Below are positions 35,284 through 47,323 of a DNA stretch of 64,000 bases, in pieces. The stretch is from Siphonodentalium dalli (lineage: Eukaryota > Mollusca > Scaphopoda > Gadilida > Siphonodentaliidae), in contig CP136063.1 of the NCBI GenBank assembly GCA_032622095.1, positions 121,850,723 to 121,914,722 of the forward strand, read 5' to 3'. The notes below the pieces were generated by a model. It was not told the origin of the DNA and searched no databases. It saw only the letters and a list, made by a program, of their open reading frames with translations. A program made the translations under genes and the position numbers. Numbering within the stretch: the stretch's first letter is position 1; the number at the start of each line of letters is the position of its first letter.

Positions 35284-36229
35284 CAACTGTTGTATTGTTG
35301 CATGATGTACATTCAGAAACCAACTAGATACAATACTCAATACTCATTGCATATACAGGAGATGGAAGTTAACCTGTTGGGCAGGTTGTTTTTTGCAGTA
35401 GAATGTCAAACTTTGGGAGGTTACCCACAATATATCGACGTACCTGCTTCTGCATTACCTCGCTCCAGCATTAGCCCATTTGCATTTGGCGGGAAAAATA
35501 GTTTAGTGATACAGCACATAACTATAACTATATACGTTATAAAGCCCCACCAAGAGTAAACCTTCGGCTTTAGAGCGATTTGATTTTAGTTGGAATTTGC
35601 CAAAAGTCTGAACCCATCCGAAACGAGCTCGCTGTTGGGCAGGTTGCTTTTATAGCAGAGCGTTAAAACTTTGGGGTTTTACCTACAGAATGCCGTGGCG
35701 TACCTGCTCCTGCATTAACCTTGCTCATTAATTAGCCATTTTGGATTTGACGCTAAAAATAGATAATTTTTTGTCCAGGCCGTAGATCGATAATAGATGG
35801 GACAAAAAACTTACGAGTGGTACATTCCGGTCCGCATCACTCTACCCATTCGGAACATGTAATAAAAATATTAAAACACTGGAATTGTTTTTTTTTTTGT
35901 TTTTTTTTTTGCTAATTGCTAAATCTGACATTTACATCTGCCACCGGTTTGCCTGGTCTCACCATCCGGTCTTGTCTCACCACCCAGCCTGGTCTCACTG
36001 CCTCCCCGGGCCTGGTCTCCCCCTTCCCAGCGATCCAGCTCCTCCATTAGCCATTTTCCTCCATTAGGGAGATATTTATTATTTTTGAAAATTCTCAATA
36101 GCTTAACTTCCATCTCCTGTAGTTTTTATCTACACAGTTAAAACCATTAATACTCAACCCTGTAATGTGCTGAATAACTGTTGTATTGTTGCATGATGTA
36201 CATTCAGAAACCAACTAGATACAATACTC
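35284..36229. repeat. Rearranged duplicated segment with direct and inverted pieces
   Basis: AACTGTTGTATTGTTGCATG continuing to GATACAATACTC occurs directly at 35284 and 36175. The next piece, CAGGAGATGGAAGTTAA (about 35356), recurs inverted as TTAACTTCCATCTCCTG at 36104. Between them a second diverged pair shares CTGTTGGGCAGGTTG (35373 and 35633) and GGAATTTGCCAA (35260 and 35582). This suggests nested insertion or inversion. Confidence 0.6.
35951..36024. repeat. Short C-rich minisatellite, CCTGGTCTC units
   Basis: GCCTGGTCTCACC, CGGTCTTGTCTCACC, GCCTGGTCTCACTG and GCCTGGTCTCCCCC follow one another at roughly 17-24 bp spacing. Confidence 0.6.
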
Positions 36230-36241
36230 ATTGCATATCCA

Positions 36242-36810
36242 GAATATAAAACCAAAACAAATTCTTATCTTCAGAGATTTCAACTACCCCAACATACATT
36301 GAGACAGTGGACGCTCCTCGGATGAAAGTCGTCCATTATTCTACTGTGTCCAGCAAAATTTCTGCAACAATATTTGACGAAACCAAGGGGACATAGAACA
36401 TGTCAAAATTTGAATGTTTTAGACTTGGTTATAAACTAATAGTGCGGACATAATATCAGGAGTGGAAACTGAAGAAATGGAACAATCGACATATTAGAAT
36501 TAACCATTAAATTTCACTGCGAAACACTAATACAACATTTCCGAACACCATATTTTTCGAAAAATGCCGTTTATACTTGAAAAATCAACAAGTTCTCTTA
36601 GGAACTTATGTAATCAACAGTTTATCTATTTTTTCCATGTTCTTTAATAGTGGTGATGTTTTACAAACCTGTCATAATTTTTGCACATTTACCCACTTCA
36701 AGTGTCTTGGGTGCCTTTATAAAAGGATGTGAAGTCTTTAATAGCACCATGGATTCTGGTTGCACATTCTTTTTATCATTTCCGGGCTTGTCCATCACTA
36801 TTTAATAAAT
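36242..36810. other. Non-coding stretch, nothing recognised
   Basis: AT-rich sequence between the rearranged duplication and the palindrome at 36811. Confidence 0.4.
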
Positions 36811-36941
36811 AGAGCATGGCTTGGAGTGAAATACGCCGATATAGTGCATAGTGAGGTTGTGTAGTTCACAACGCGAAGCGGAGTGAACTACACAACCGCA
36901 CTATGCACTATATCGGCGTATTTCATGACAAGTCATGCTCT
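36811..36941. mobile_element. Near-perfect palindrome of 131 bp (MITE-like)
   Basis: The left arm runs from AGAGCATG through AAATACGCCGATATAGTGCA to TTGTGTAGTTCAC; the right arm is its complement, ending CATGCTCT. The loop is only about 16 bases (AACGCGAAGCGGA...). No target duplication could be fixed. Confidence 0.7.
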
Positions 36942-37969
36942 AATTATTATATTGTATCGAACAAATGCAGAAATAAGTAGAAGTATAAGTCGCTCTTGTA
37001 CACGGAACTATCAGAATAATTGAGCCGCGAAATTATTGATTATTTTCGAACCGAGCGGTCACGTGACTCTGATCGGAAGCAAAGAATTTACGGCTACAAA
37101 AAAAAGTGTACCCAACTCCGGAAACATGAACGTATGATTGGTGTTATTGGGCCATGAAAATCTGCAGTAGCGTGTTTTTTCAACGCTTAGTATACAGCAT
37201 AGGGGTATTATTTATTTACAAGAGACAGCTAAAACAAGCTGTAATCGGCAAATTGTATTCTCGGTTCATTTTATTAGTTGTTCGGGTACGGCAACCGATC
37301 ACACGTTTTAGTGTTACCGGTATAGGAATGGGGTATCGCGAACTTAGGAAACGCAACGGGACTCCAGAGAAAACCTTTGTAATTTTGATTTAGCAGTAGG
37401 AAACTACTATTTTCAACTTTTACTAAGTTCAGACAATTGATGTTCGCCTTACTGAAGCTTTAATTTGGATCAGCGGCGAAATAACAAGTTGTTTCAGAAC
37501 AAAGTTTGATGTAGTGTTCGTTACTATTTTTAGTAGTCAAAACTACATATGCATAGTGCACGATGGGAGAGACTTGAAGGCGTTGTATACAACTACGACT
37601 AATAGAGTCGAGTAGCCAACCAATCGGAAAGCTTGATTTCAATAACAAAGTCACGTGAGATACAATATTGTGTTGTATGACCTGTTGTGTAGAGGCCAGT
37701 ACAATATAAAATGCTGGTTGACTATGTTTCATTTGAGAGGGAGAGGGTCTCTAGCCTTAGGATGGTAGGAATGTCTGTTGGATCTCATGCACCTAACCGC
37801 ATCATGAAATATCAGTAGCATATCTGGCCTCGTAGCTGTGACTTATACCGGTTAAATTTTGTTATGGTCCCCATTCACACCTCACCCTTTGGGGATATTC
37901 AGTTGAATAATATCATTTCATGCTTGCGTTTGTTGTTTAGGGTTCATGCCAAATCTATGATCAGTTTCA
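36942..37969. other. Non-coding stretch, nothing recognised
   Basis: Short open frames on both strands lack domains or splice context. Confidence 0.4.
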
Positions 37970-38219
37970 AGCCTTGAAATAGTGTGTCTGTCATTTGCAG
38001 AATGAGGTCCCCAGAGGGTGAATTTAGTGATGCTACCCCACATAGCGGGCTAGCATCACCAAATTCACCCTCTGGGGACCTCATTCTGATTACACCTCAG
38101 CAGAATGAGGTTCCCAGAGGGTGAATTTGGTGATGCTAGCCCGATATGCGGGGTAGCATCACTAAATTCACCCTCTGGGGACCTCATTCTGCAAATGACA
38201 GACACTCTATTTCAAGGCT
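37970..38219. mobile_element. Nested palindrome element, about 250 bp
   Basis: Two 91-bp palindromes, 37998-38088 and 38101-38191, each start CAGAATGAGG and end CCTCATTCTG. They are separated by 12 bp and are near-identical as inverted copies, differing at a few positions near their centres. Outer arms (AGCCTTGAAATAGTGTGTCT / GACACTCTATTTCAAGGCT) extend the symmetry. An older copy is at 13339-13776. Confidence 0.8.
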
Positions 38220-39265
38220 TGATCAGTTTGTATATGAAGGCAAAGTTATTGGATTTGATTTCCAATTGGTGACAAATTAGATTTGATTGAGGGGCACATT
38301 GAATTTCCTGACAGGGACGTCTGGTTTAATCAACTCACTACTGGCAGAAGAAGGTTTTTGGCTGGAAAATTGGATGAAGTAGACTGAATAATGCATTAGA
38401 CAAGATTGAATGAGCCTCATTGGTCAGCGAGAATCCTACAATTATTAAATAAGATTCTGTCCCGCCATGCTTGTGAAGAAGTATCAGATAGAGATTTCTT
38501 CATATGAAGATAGACGTACCAGATAAACCCTGGAATAATCAATGGAAGAAACATAGATGAATTCATATAGAACATAACACATGTTATTACATTTAGAATG
38601 TATTGATTGGATGATTATTGTAGCACTCTGGTGGCATGGCCGCACGAGTCTAATCTCACCTCGGTCTATTGATAAAATTTGAATTGATTCAGTTCTCAAA
38701 GATTAAGGACACCAATTCCCATCATATCCAAATAAGTTGTAATTATTCTATATATATGACTGCACAAATGTCAGCCAACACGAAAATAAAATATGTTCTA
38801 TTTAGATCTTTTGCTCTTGCTTTTCCCAGAATTTTTAGCACAATTTAATTTAAAAATAATTTTACTTTGACATATAACTTCATTCAACAGAAAAATAGAT
38901 ACAAAATATGTTGAATAATGTGTTGAGTAATTTATATTCCTCTGTAAAAATAAGGTTTCCTGACGCTTAATTTGGCAACTGACACTGTGATGATCCTGTC
39001 CAGGAAACATTGATTTGTTCCAGTGTACCGGGCTTCGTTAGCTGTGTATTGATTTATTATTGACTTGATGCTTGACATTTAATCTTGTTGTTATCCTGCC
39101 AGGAATCATGTTTTATGAGCATATGACCTTCCCATTTTCTGGAATGGAAACCAGACAGATTGACGCAATATTTGATCGTTCATTTATTGGAACATTAATA
39201 GTTATATCTTTGGACTTGTAAACTAAAATAAGATGTGAACTTTGATTAATCTGTGTGTGACCTGG
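38220..39265. other. Non-coding stretch, nothing recognised
   Basis: No gene or repeat structure recognised in about 1 kb. Confidence 0.4.
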
Positions 39266-39695
39266 GATTTTCATTGTTACTCATCATGCGAGGGGAGTTT
39301 CCATTGTTACTCATCAGGTGGGGGGTTTAATTCCATTGTTACTCATCAGGTGGGGGTATCCATTGTTACTCATCAGGTGGGGGGTTTAATTCCATTGTTA
39401 CTCATCAGGCAGGGTTTCCATTGTTACTCATCAGGTGGGGTTTCCATTGTTACTCATCAGGTGGGGGATTTAATTCCGTTGTTACTCATCAGGTGGGGGG
39501 TTTAATTCCGTTGTTACTCATCAGGTGGGGTTTCCATTGTTACTTATCCGGTGGGGTTTCCATTGTTACTCATCAGGTGGGGTTTCCATTGTTACTCATC
39601 AGGTGGGGTTTCCATTATTACTCATCAGGTGGGGTTTCCATTGTTACTCATCAGGTGGGGTTTACATTGTTGCTCATTAGGCTGGTTTTCCATTG
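39266..39695. repeat. 26/32-bp minisatellite, about 15 units
   Basis: The core CCATTGTTACTCATCAGGTG is joined by GGGGTTT (26-bp form) or GGGGTTTAATT (32-bp form). Both forms alternate irregularly. Long open frames here follow from the repeat. Confidence 0.92.
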
Positions 39696-40090
39696 TTTCA
39701 GCCATGTTTTGTCAGTTGCGTACGATGCATTTGTGGTTATTACCATGTGCAGTCGAGGGATTTCCCAGTGGAATTAGCCATGTCCACAGTTTTGTCTCCA
39801 CTAATAAAACTGACATCGTGATATGGCCTTGCGGCTGAAACATTGATATAGAATGACAATAAACCAAACCACCCTCTAAACCCCACCCCTCCTCCATACT
39901 CGACAACAGTATCACCCCAGATACAATTATCTGACTTATTTTAATGTGATTGTTCATTGTAGTATGAGAATGAGAGTGACACATGAACAATTTTTATTTC
40001 TGCTTGACAAAGTCAAGTTTTAGCTGGTGCTATATATGGGTTGACATCCATCTAGCCATGCATGCTTCCATGATCATTCAACAATTAACG

Positions 40091-40850
40091 TTGGCACACT
40101 CTACATGTCACATCCCTCATTCGATCATCACCAAACTTCATATGGATCTTCAGGGTGACCTCTAGATAGGAGCCATCAATTTTTTCCGAAAAAAACAAAA
40201 AACATTGCTGCTAACAGCTATCTTGTATTTCAAATTTTAATCCATTGGCACACTCTGCAGCCCGCATTTAATTGAGAATTGTTTTTAAAATTAACAGGCA
40301 TATTTGGAATCACATCCAGATGGGAGATTTTGAATTTGAATAATTTTCGATGAAAAATATTGCCCCCAGCAGGCATCTTGGATTTTATTCTTTGCCTGAC
40401 GAAATCATTTGGCACACCATACAGACCACATCCCTTGTCTGATTATCACCAAACTTTATATGAATCTTTTGGGTGACCACTAGATGGGAGCAATAATTTT
40501 CCAAATTTTGTTGTATAACTAAAACCTTTGGCACACCCTACAGATGACATCCCTTGTCAGATCTTCAATAAACTTCATATGGATCTTCGGGATGCCCACT
40601 AGATGGGGGTCATCAAATATTTCCGAATTTCATTAAAAAACATGGCTACTGCCAGCCATCTTGGATTTTACTCTTTGCATGATTAAATCCTTTGCCAAAC
40701 CCTACAGACCACATCCCTCATCCGATTTTCACCAAACTTTGTATTGATCTTCGATGTGGCCTCTAGAGTGGGAGCTATCAATTCTTTTTTAATTTCATTG
40801 GAAAGCATGGTCACCAGTGGCTATCTTGGATTTTACTTTATATATATCTT
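40091..40850. repeat. Diverged tandem array, about 5 units of 120-165 bp
   Basis: Unit heads TTGGCACACTCTACATG (40091), then at about 40245, 40410, 40530 and TTTGCCAAACCCTACAG at about 40692. Shared phrases are CACATCCCT, TCACCAAACTT, GATCTTC and 'CATCTTGGATTTTA'. This is a mollusc-type dispersed repeat. Confidence 0.7.
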
Positions 40851-41420
40851 TTCATGTTGACATCTAGTATTACTTAGACATTTCAACTTTCTGCATTCCT
40901 AATTGCTCCATTGACTGTAACACATGAAATTATCCCCCCTCCAATTTGAGCTACAGTGTCATTGACACTTTCATATTGATTGACCTGAATAATCGCCTTC
41001 ATATCCGGAGAAGAGATATTGATGGTTATGATTATTCAATTGGCCTATACTCACAGTCATGAGATGTGTCCGATGGATGGATTAATCAAAGCAATGTAAA
41101 CACAATAGTGGATGAAGAACATAAAGTTATTTGTTTCGAGATTTAGGAGATCCCATGGGCAATGGGAATAACCAATTGGATTGTAGTTCGTTGAATCCTA
41201 GGGTTGATGGGAATAACTAATTGAAGTAGCGTGTTAGTTAGAAACTATATGAAACTGCAGCCTCTTCCACCCACATGCCCCCCACCCATATGGCATCCCC
41301 GCATCTACATGGTCTCCCCCACCCACATGGCCTCCCTCCCTCCTCACAATATGCCTCCCGCCACCCACATGGACTCCCCTGACGTACATGGCCTCCCACC
41401 ATGGGGGGGGGGGGGGTGAT

Positions 41421-41836
41421 ATGTTTATATGCGCAGATCCAACTTGTAAACCATGGCATAGCCGAAGATATCTCTGTTCAAACGACGTATCGGGCAGCTC
41501 TGTACGTTGAGGCATTCGGGAGATAGAGCCACCTGAATATTGGTGGTGAAAAATCGTGTGTTTTGTGGGCGTGACTAAAGTCTTGCAGAGTTCAAACTCT
41601 CTAAGAGGTCAACGCATACAGCGTCCATATATGTTTATATGCGCAGATCCAACTTGTAAACCATGGCATAGCCAAAGATATCTCTGTTCAAACGACGTAT
41701 CGGGCAGCTCCGTACGTTTTAGGCATTCGGGAGATAGAGCCGCCTGAATATTGGTGGTGAAAAATCGTGTGTTTTGTGGGCGTGACTAAAGTCTTGCAGA
41801 GTTCAAACTCTCTAAGAGGTCAACGCATACAGCGTA
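41421..41836. repeat. 210-bp tandem duplication
   Basis: ATGTTTATATGCGCAGATCC starts at 41421 and 41631, and AACGCATACAGCGT ends both units. Only a few substitutions separate them, so the duplication is recent. Confidence 0.92.
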
Positions 41837-41838
41837 CA

Positions 41839-42073
41839 GTAAGAATTTGGGGTGGGGGGGGAAGATACCCACCAGGCCTGAGTATCTTCCGCGCCCCCCC
41901 CCCCCCCCCCCCCCCCCCACCCAGCGCCTACATATGAAAAAATTAAACGTATGATTTTATTGCTTAATTTGCTTTATATATAGTCATAATTAACTTTATG
42001 TGAGAACAATTTTATTGAGTAAGAATTTGGGGTGTGGAGGGATACCCACATGCCTGAGTATCTTCCCCCCCCC
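41839..42073. repeat. Direct repeat ending in C runs, beside the assembly gap
   Basis: GTAAGAATTTGGGGTG ... CCTGAGTATCTTCC occurs at about 41839 and 42018, each followed by a C run (25 C at 41894-41918; at least 9 C abutting the gap). Confidence 0.75.
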
Positions 42074-42173
42074 NNNNNNNNNNNNNNNNNNNNNNNNNNN
42101 NNNNNNNNNNNNNNNNNNNNNNNNNNNNNNNNNNNNNNNNNNNNNNNNNNNNNNNNNNNNNNNNNNNNNNNNN
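42074..42173. other. Assembly gap, 100 N
   Basis: Exactly 100 unknown bases, probably a gap of unknown true size. It lies between a C homopolymer and the first base of a 366-bp tandem unit. Frames predicted across it are artefacts. Confidence 0.98.
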
Positions 42174-43240
42174 GAAGATATGGTGAAATATTAATTAAAT
42201 TTCCTATTTTCGTGCATATGACGTCATTTTTCGGCGGCCATTTTGAATTTTTTTCGAAATTATTTGCCGTCATTTTGAAGAAGGACATCATACCAACAAA
42301 ATGGCATACATGTTGTCTGTGTCTTTTGCTAACAACCGATCTATTACAACGATTAAATACAGCAAAATCGTCTTGCAAAAAAAAATCGAAAATTTCACCC
42401 CTATTTTTCAAATCCTCTTTCTGTATCTATTACTGAACCCTCGTCAATGGCAAATGTCTTTAAATGACGCTATAATATCACGCTTGATGACTGTCTCAAA
42501 AACATTGCCATTTACTAATGATTAATGTGAAGAAAAATGGAAGATATGGTGAAATATTAATTAAATTTCCTATTTTCGTGCATATGACGTCATTTTTCGG
42601 CGGCCATTTTGAATTTTTTTTGAAATTATTTGCCGTAATTTTGAAGAAGGACATCATACCAACAAAATGGCATACATTTTGTCTGTGTCTTTTGCTAACA
42701 ACCGATCTATTACAACGATTAAATACAGCAAAATCGTCTTGCAAAAAAAATCGAAAATTTCACCCCTATTTTTCAAATCCTCTTTCTGTATCTATTACTG
42801 AACCCTCGTCAATGGCAAATGTCTTTAAATAACGCTATAATATCACGCTTGATGACTGTCTCAAAAACATTGCCATTTACTAATGATTAATGTGAAGAAA
42901 AAATGGAAGATATGGTGAAATATTAATTAAATTTCCTATTTTCGTGCATATGACGTCATTTTTCGGCGGGCCATTTTAATTTTTTTTCGAAATTATTTGC
43001 CGTCATTTTGAAGAAGGACATCATACCAACAAAATGGCATACATTTTGTCTGTGTCTTTTGCTAACAACCGATCTATTACAACGATTAAATACAGCAAAA
43101 TTGTCTTGCAAAAAAAATCGAAAATTTCACCCCTATTTTTCAAATCCTCTTTCTGTATCTATTACTGAACCCTCGTCAATGGCAAATGTCTTTAAATGAC
43201 GCTATAATATCACGCTTGATGACTATGATGACCGATCTAT
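42174..43240. repeat. 366-bp tandem repeat, about 2.9 copies
   Basis: GAAGATATGGTGAAATATTA begins units at 42174, 42540 and 42906. Units are almost identical (single-base and homopolymer differences). The first visible base after the gap is a unit start, so more copies may be missing. Confidence 0.93.
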
Positions 43241-43376
43241 TACAACGATGAAATACAGCTGGTCGGAATTAGAGGAAATGGCGGCCATCTTGGATTCAAA
43301 TGGCTCTTTCGGTGAAATCCGGATTCTTTATCTGGATACCATAGGGAACAATAAAAATAAGGTTATTTGTAATCAT

Positions 43377-43377
<1 letters not shown>

Positions 43378-43427
<50 letters not shown>
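43378..43427. repeat. 50-base G homopolymer
   Basis: An uninterrupted run of G, the longest of several G/C runs here. A 177-codon open frame over it merely encodes polyglycine. Confidence 0.9.
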
Positions 43428-43428
<1 letters not shown>

Positions 43429-45599
43429 GCAGGTGGACCTTATTGGCCTCCCCGACCATTAGCTTCAGGAAAATATATACATTTGTATACATTGTACAAG
43501 ATTTTCCCACTATAATTTGCATAAAACCGACTTTTGGGTCTGGTCTGAAAAATGGCCGCCATGATGGACGCCATCTTGTCTGGAGTCTATACAGCCACTT
43601 TTTTTTCTTGTTTAAACATTGCTTAAAAGTTGAAGGACATAATAAGGAACAAAATGAGTGGGGTGAAGTTAAGTCCCAGGGCGAGTGCAAGGGTACCCCT
43701 ATTAGCTCCCGGACTTATGATGGCCAATACATTTTTATATTAAGTTTCCAAATAGTGCAACCAATATCTATCTACAAGTAAAATCGCAGATTCCTGATCA
43801 TATCGCATTCAGTTATCTGCTCTAAGCCCTAGGGGTGGTTCTCAGCCAAGGAATTACACCTTTTAATAGCGTCAATATTAACAAGAGGTCCTGATTTATG
43901 CTATCAGAACAGCAACCACAAATGTCAGTTTCCCAGGGGCTTATTGTCATAAATAGAGAGAAAACATTGGCAAATATAACCCATAAGCTTTGTGCACATT
44001 TTGATTTTTTAAACATTTTGATTTATTAAAGCGAATGGATCCATTGGCTTATGCCTACTCCGCTCTATTGAGAGGTATTCACATTATGGCTAAATCCACC
44101 TTTAAATAGGTGTTTGGTTGTGTGTCAAAGCGGACACACAATATCCCGTTAGCTAATCAGTCTGGTGGATGGGTGACTATCAATGCCACATCTCAACTAA
44201 AAGGAAGCAGTCAACAAATTAGTGAGGAATGATGGCAACCATTAGGTGAGCATTAAATGTCAGACAGATTTGTCCATTATAAGATAATGTGGCTCTGGGG
44301 CATCCAGCCATTATTCCTGCTCAACTTCTAGGCTATAATCAACAAGAGCTGGCTGTTGCCTTGTTCATAACACCACGTGGCATACTGCCAAGTGTTCGTA
44401 CAGCAAGATATACAAAGTAGAATAACTCTAGAATAGGTAATAAAATAAAACATCAATGGATCCCTTATTAAAAGCCTAACAGATGTCAAAGATCTATACC
44501 CAACCCAATTTCATTGAGATCCAAATGACCAAAAGATGAGGACCTTTTTATATGCGGGCTCAACATATGGTGCATCCAACCTGCATTTTGTTTATAAATT
44601 ATATGTCAAGTCAGCTGGCATGTGCCATATAATCAAATGTTTCAAATAATGATATCATTTCTGAAAAAATGCCATCTGCTATCATTTTTTTTTCCCAGGG
44701 AAGCTCACGAAAATAAGTCGTAATATTGTCCTCTGACAATGTGCATCAAAATGTTCCTCTAATAGGTTTTTTAATACTTCTGCAATGAATCTCGGAAATG
44801 CTTCCAATTGCTGAAATCGAGAATTGAGATTATGTCACCTCCGCCCTCTGCAACCCTTGTCTAGCACATAGCATAAAACATCATTGAGCCACAGATGTGT
44901 AGCATGTCTGTACCAGACGTGTAGCATATGTGCGGTCATGCCAGAGAAATTTGATGAGCCAGTTGGTTTTATAAGCCAGTCAGCTTTCATGGACTAAGTT
45001 ATTTTAATACTAATGAACAAAGAATAATAATGGCAGAATGAAAATAGAAATAATCATCTTAACACCCCTTTGAAACCCATAATGATGGTGATCATCCAAA
45101 CCCAATTTCAATGATACTGGACAACACAAGACTATTAAAGACATAGATATCCAATACCATAATATGGAAAACAGGTGGACATAGGATGCCAAAAGCCTAC
45201 CACATGCATTATAATAAGTTGGTTTGGATTTATTGGGGTTTATCATGAATTCAGCTGCTTGGGAATATCACAACATTGTCATTTTTATGGGTGTTTGGAG
45301 GAAGAATTGTAGAGGATTATTTCTCCAGGAAATCGCCGATCCCCAAAAAGAAATGACAATCATGTCCAGAAACAAGTTATCTTCCCTTTGCGTGGATCAC
45401 AACTACATGCTATTCAGCGATTCTAAACAATTTTGCAATTGCTGGATGACTTATTTTGCCCTAGTATGTCATGCCGACTTAGCCCCAGCATGAGGTATAG
45501 AATGATACAAGCTTGACCGCTGATATCAGGTCATTTATTAGAGATATTCTCAAAATTAATCGGTATTACCGCTATTCATGGAGTTATATGACAGATGCA
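43428..45599. other. Non-coding stretch, nothing recognised
   Basis: The open frame at 45224-45493 (+) has no recognisable domain. No splice-bounded exon was recognised. Confidence 0.4.
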
Positions 45600-45935
45600 A
45601 GATGCATTACCTATGAAATTACCGATGACGAATTGCTTTCTTACCAAAGAAAATACTGATGCAGAGCAGTACATTACTGATCAATTTACCATTGGGGAGG
45701 GTGTGAAATTAACAACATGCAGTTCTGAGATTGATATTGTTACAGATAGTGAGAATTTACAGATCAAATAAACGATGGGACAGTCAGAAATTACCAACGG
45801 AATTCCCAATAAATTACCGATGGGTTAGTGGGAAATTACGGATGATATTACCAACAAAAAACCAATGAAATTACTGATGGCAAACAAATGGTGCAATTAC
45901 CGGTGAAATTACAGATGCATTATCGATATGGGCAA
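45600..45935. repeat. Cryptic short repeat of AAATTACCGATG phrases
   Basis: GAAATTACCGATGACG, AAATTACCAACGG, AAATTACCGATGGG, AAATTACGGATG, GAAATTACTGATGG and GAAATTACAGATGC recur at irregular 15-40 bp spacing. Confidence 0.55.
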
Positions 45936-45965
45936 CAATTTACTAGTGGTATTACTGTGTGTAAG

Positions 45966-46074
45966 TATATGTTATAACCTGCTTGGGTATCTATATATCT
46001 GTACAAGATATACAGACCAAGACATGCCGCAGTCTGTCTTTCTTGTACAGATACCCAAGCTGGTTATGACATAT
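45966..46074. repeat. Imperfect palindrome, arms about 35-42 bp
   Basis: Left arm ATGTTATAACCTGCTTGGGT ... CTGTACAAGA; right arm TCTTGTACAGATACCCAAGC ... TTATGACATAT. The loop is about 33 bp. Confidence 0.65.
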
Positions 46075-47127
46075 TTATAAACCGATTCACACCCTAAGGC
46101 AAACAGATTTGAGCCACTTTCAATATGACGATTATGTATCAATTACCATTCAATCTAAGATTAATTGAATATTTTGTGGTGTTACATATTCCTACCACAC
46201 AAGTCAAATGCTCGTTGACCATGTGAGCAGAAGTTGTAGTAGGACGCGAAGCGCCCAGGATGGTCGAAAAGATCAAGAGATCTTCTCCTTCACCCTTCAC
46301 CATGTGAGCACTTGCATCATGATTATTTATCAGTGTCGATAAACATTGTGTCTCACAATTTGTGATAATAAACTGTTGCAGATGTAAATGTTATTTTCAT
46401 CTTGGTTCCCATAATGGATTTATCGTTCAAAAGCCAGGTGGCAATGTCCCGATAGTTAACATTCTGACTCCAAAGAGAAACTATGTGTTGAAATATCACA
46501 TCAAGTCTATATTTTGGCCCCGCCGAAATACAGGTACATATTCATACAGAAATATTGTTTGTGGATTGGAGTGATTTGATTGGCTGAGGGGTGTTAACCG
46601 GTTTATAATACTTCGTATAGCGGTTATACCAGCAGAATTATCAATTTAATTTTGACTCGATCCCTTAAAAGATGTGGACATCTGCTGTCTGATGGCAATT
46701 AACAAACATCCAAGGAGGAGTGTTACCAATAATTTGAATTGCATCATTCTGTACTGACAGACAATCGAGGCCTCATGAACAGAGATATTGGCAGTCTCGG
46801 TGCATCAAGCCAAATCTGGGGATCCGCCTATTTGTCACAATATTTGGTGACACACAGACTGGCTCATGCTGGAGCACATCATCCGAGTCTATGTTGGGTG
46901 CACTAAGTCCCAGTCTGTTTCTTACACAGTCTCATCCAGGAATCTGCGGAAACCTGTTATTGGGTGTTGACAGACAGACTTGAGCATATCATCCGAGTCG
47001 TCTTCGGCATGAATTATTCATTTGTAACAAGTCTGTTACCAGTTGTGTATTGACACCTTGGTAACTTCTGCCAGCTGATGACAGATTTGTGCTCAAATTA
47101 GCCACCAAGTAGGTCACTCTTATTTTA
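46075..47127. other. Non-coding stretch, nothing firm
   Basis: Contains AAGTTGTAGTAGGACGCGAA and a short palindromic GACGCGAAGCGC-like core near 46240, possibly a repeat edge. No gene was recognised. Confidence 0.35.
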
Positions 47128-47176
47128 TATAATGGTTTAAGTTATATTATATAATTATATAATGGTTTAAGTTATT
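47128..47176. repeat. 20-bp direct repeat
   Basis: TATATAATGGTTTAAGTTAT occurs twice with about 28-bp spacing. Confidence 0.6.
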
Positions 47177-47287
47177 CTAAAGTCATACATACTGTTTGGA
47201 CATATTTTAATATTATGACTTACATTACGAGTGCGGGGGGGGGGGGGGGGGGGGGGAGTTGTGTGAACTAAAACAATGGTGACCAAC

Positions 47288-47323
47288 AGTTTACTGACTT
47301 CACATTTGAAGTCAGTAAACTAT
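47288..47323. repeat. Perfect 15-bp-arm hairpin
   Basis: AGTTTACTGACTTCA and TGAAGTCAGTAAACT are separated by 4 bases. It lies 30 bp after a 22-base G run (47235-47256). Confidence 0.8.

Noticed and set aside
41974-42436. Open frames across the N gap
   Set aside because: The 100 N are placeholders, so frame continuity is meaningless.
43248-43781. 177-codon frame containing polyglycine
   Set aside because: Created by the 50-base G run; no homologous sequence features on either side.
47288-47323. Perfect hairpin as a microRNA precursor
   Set aside because: The stem is only 15 bp, too short for a pre-miRNA, and lies next to a G run.
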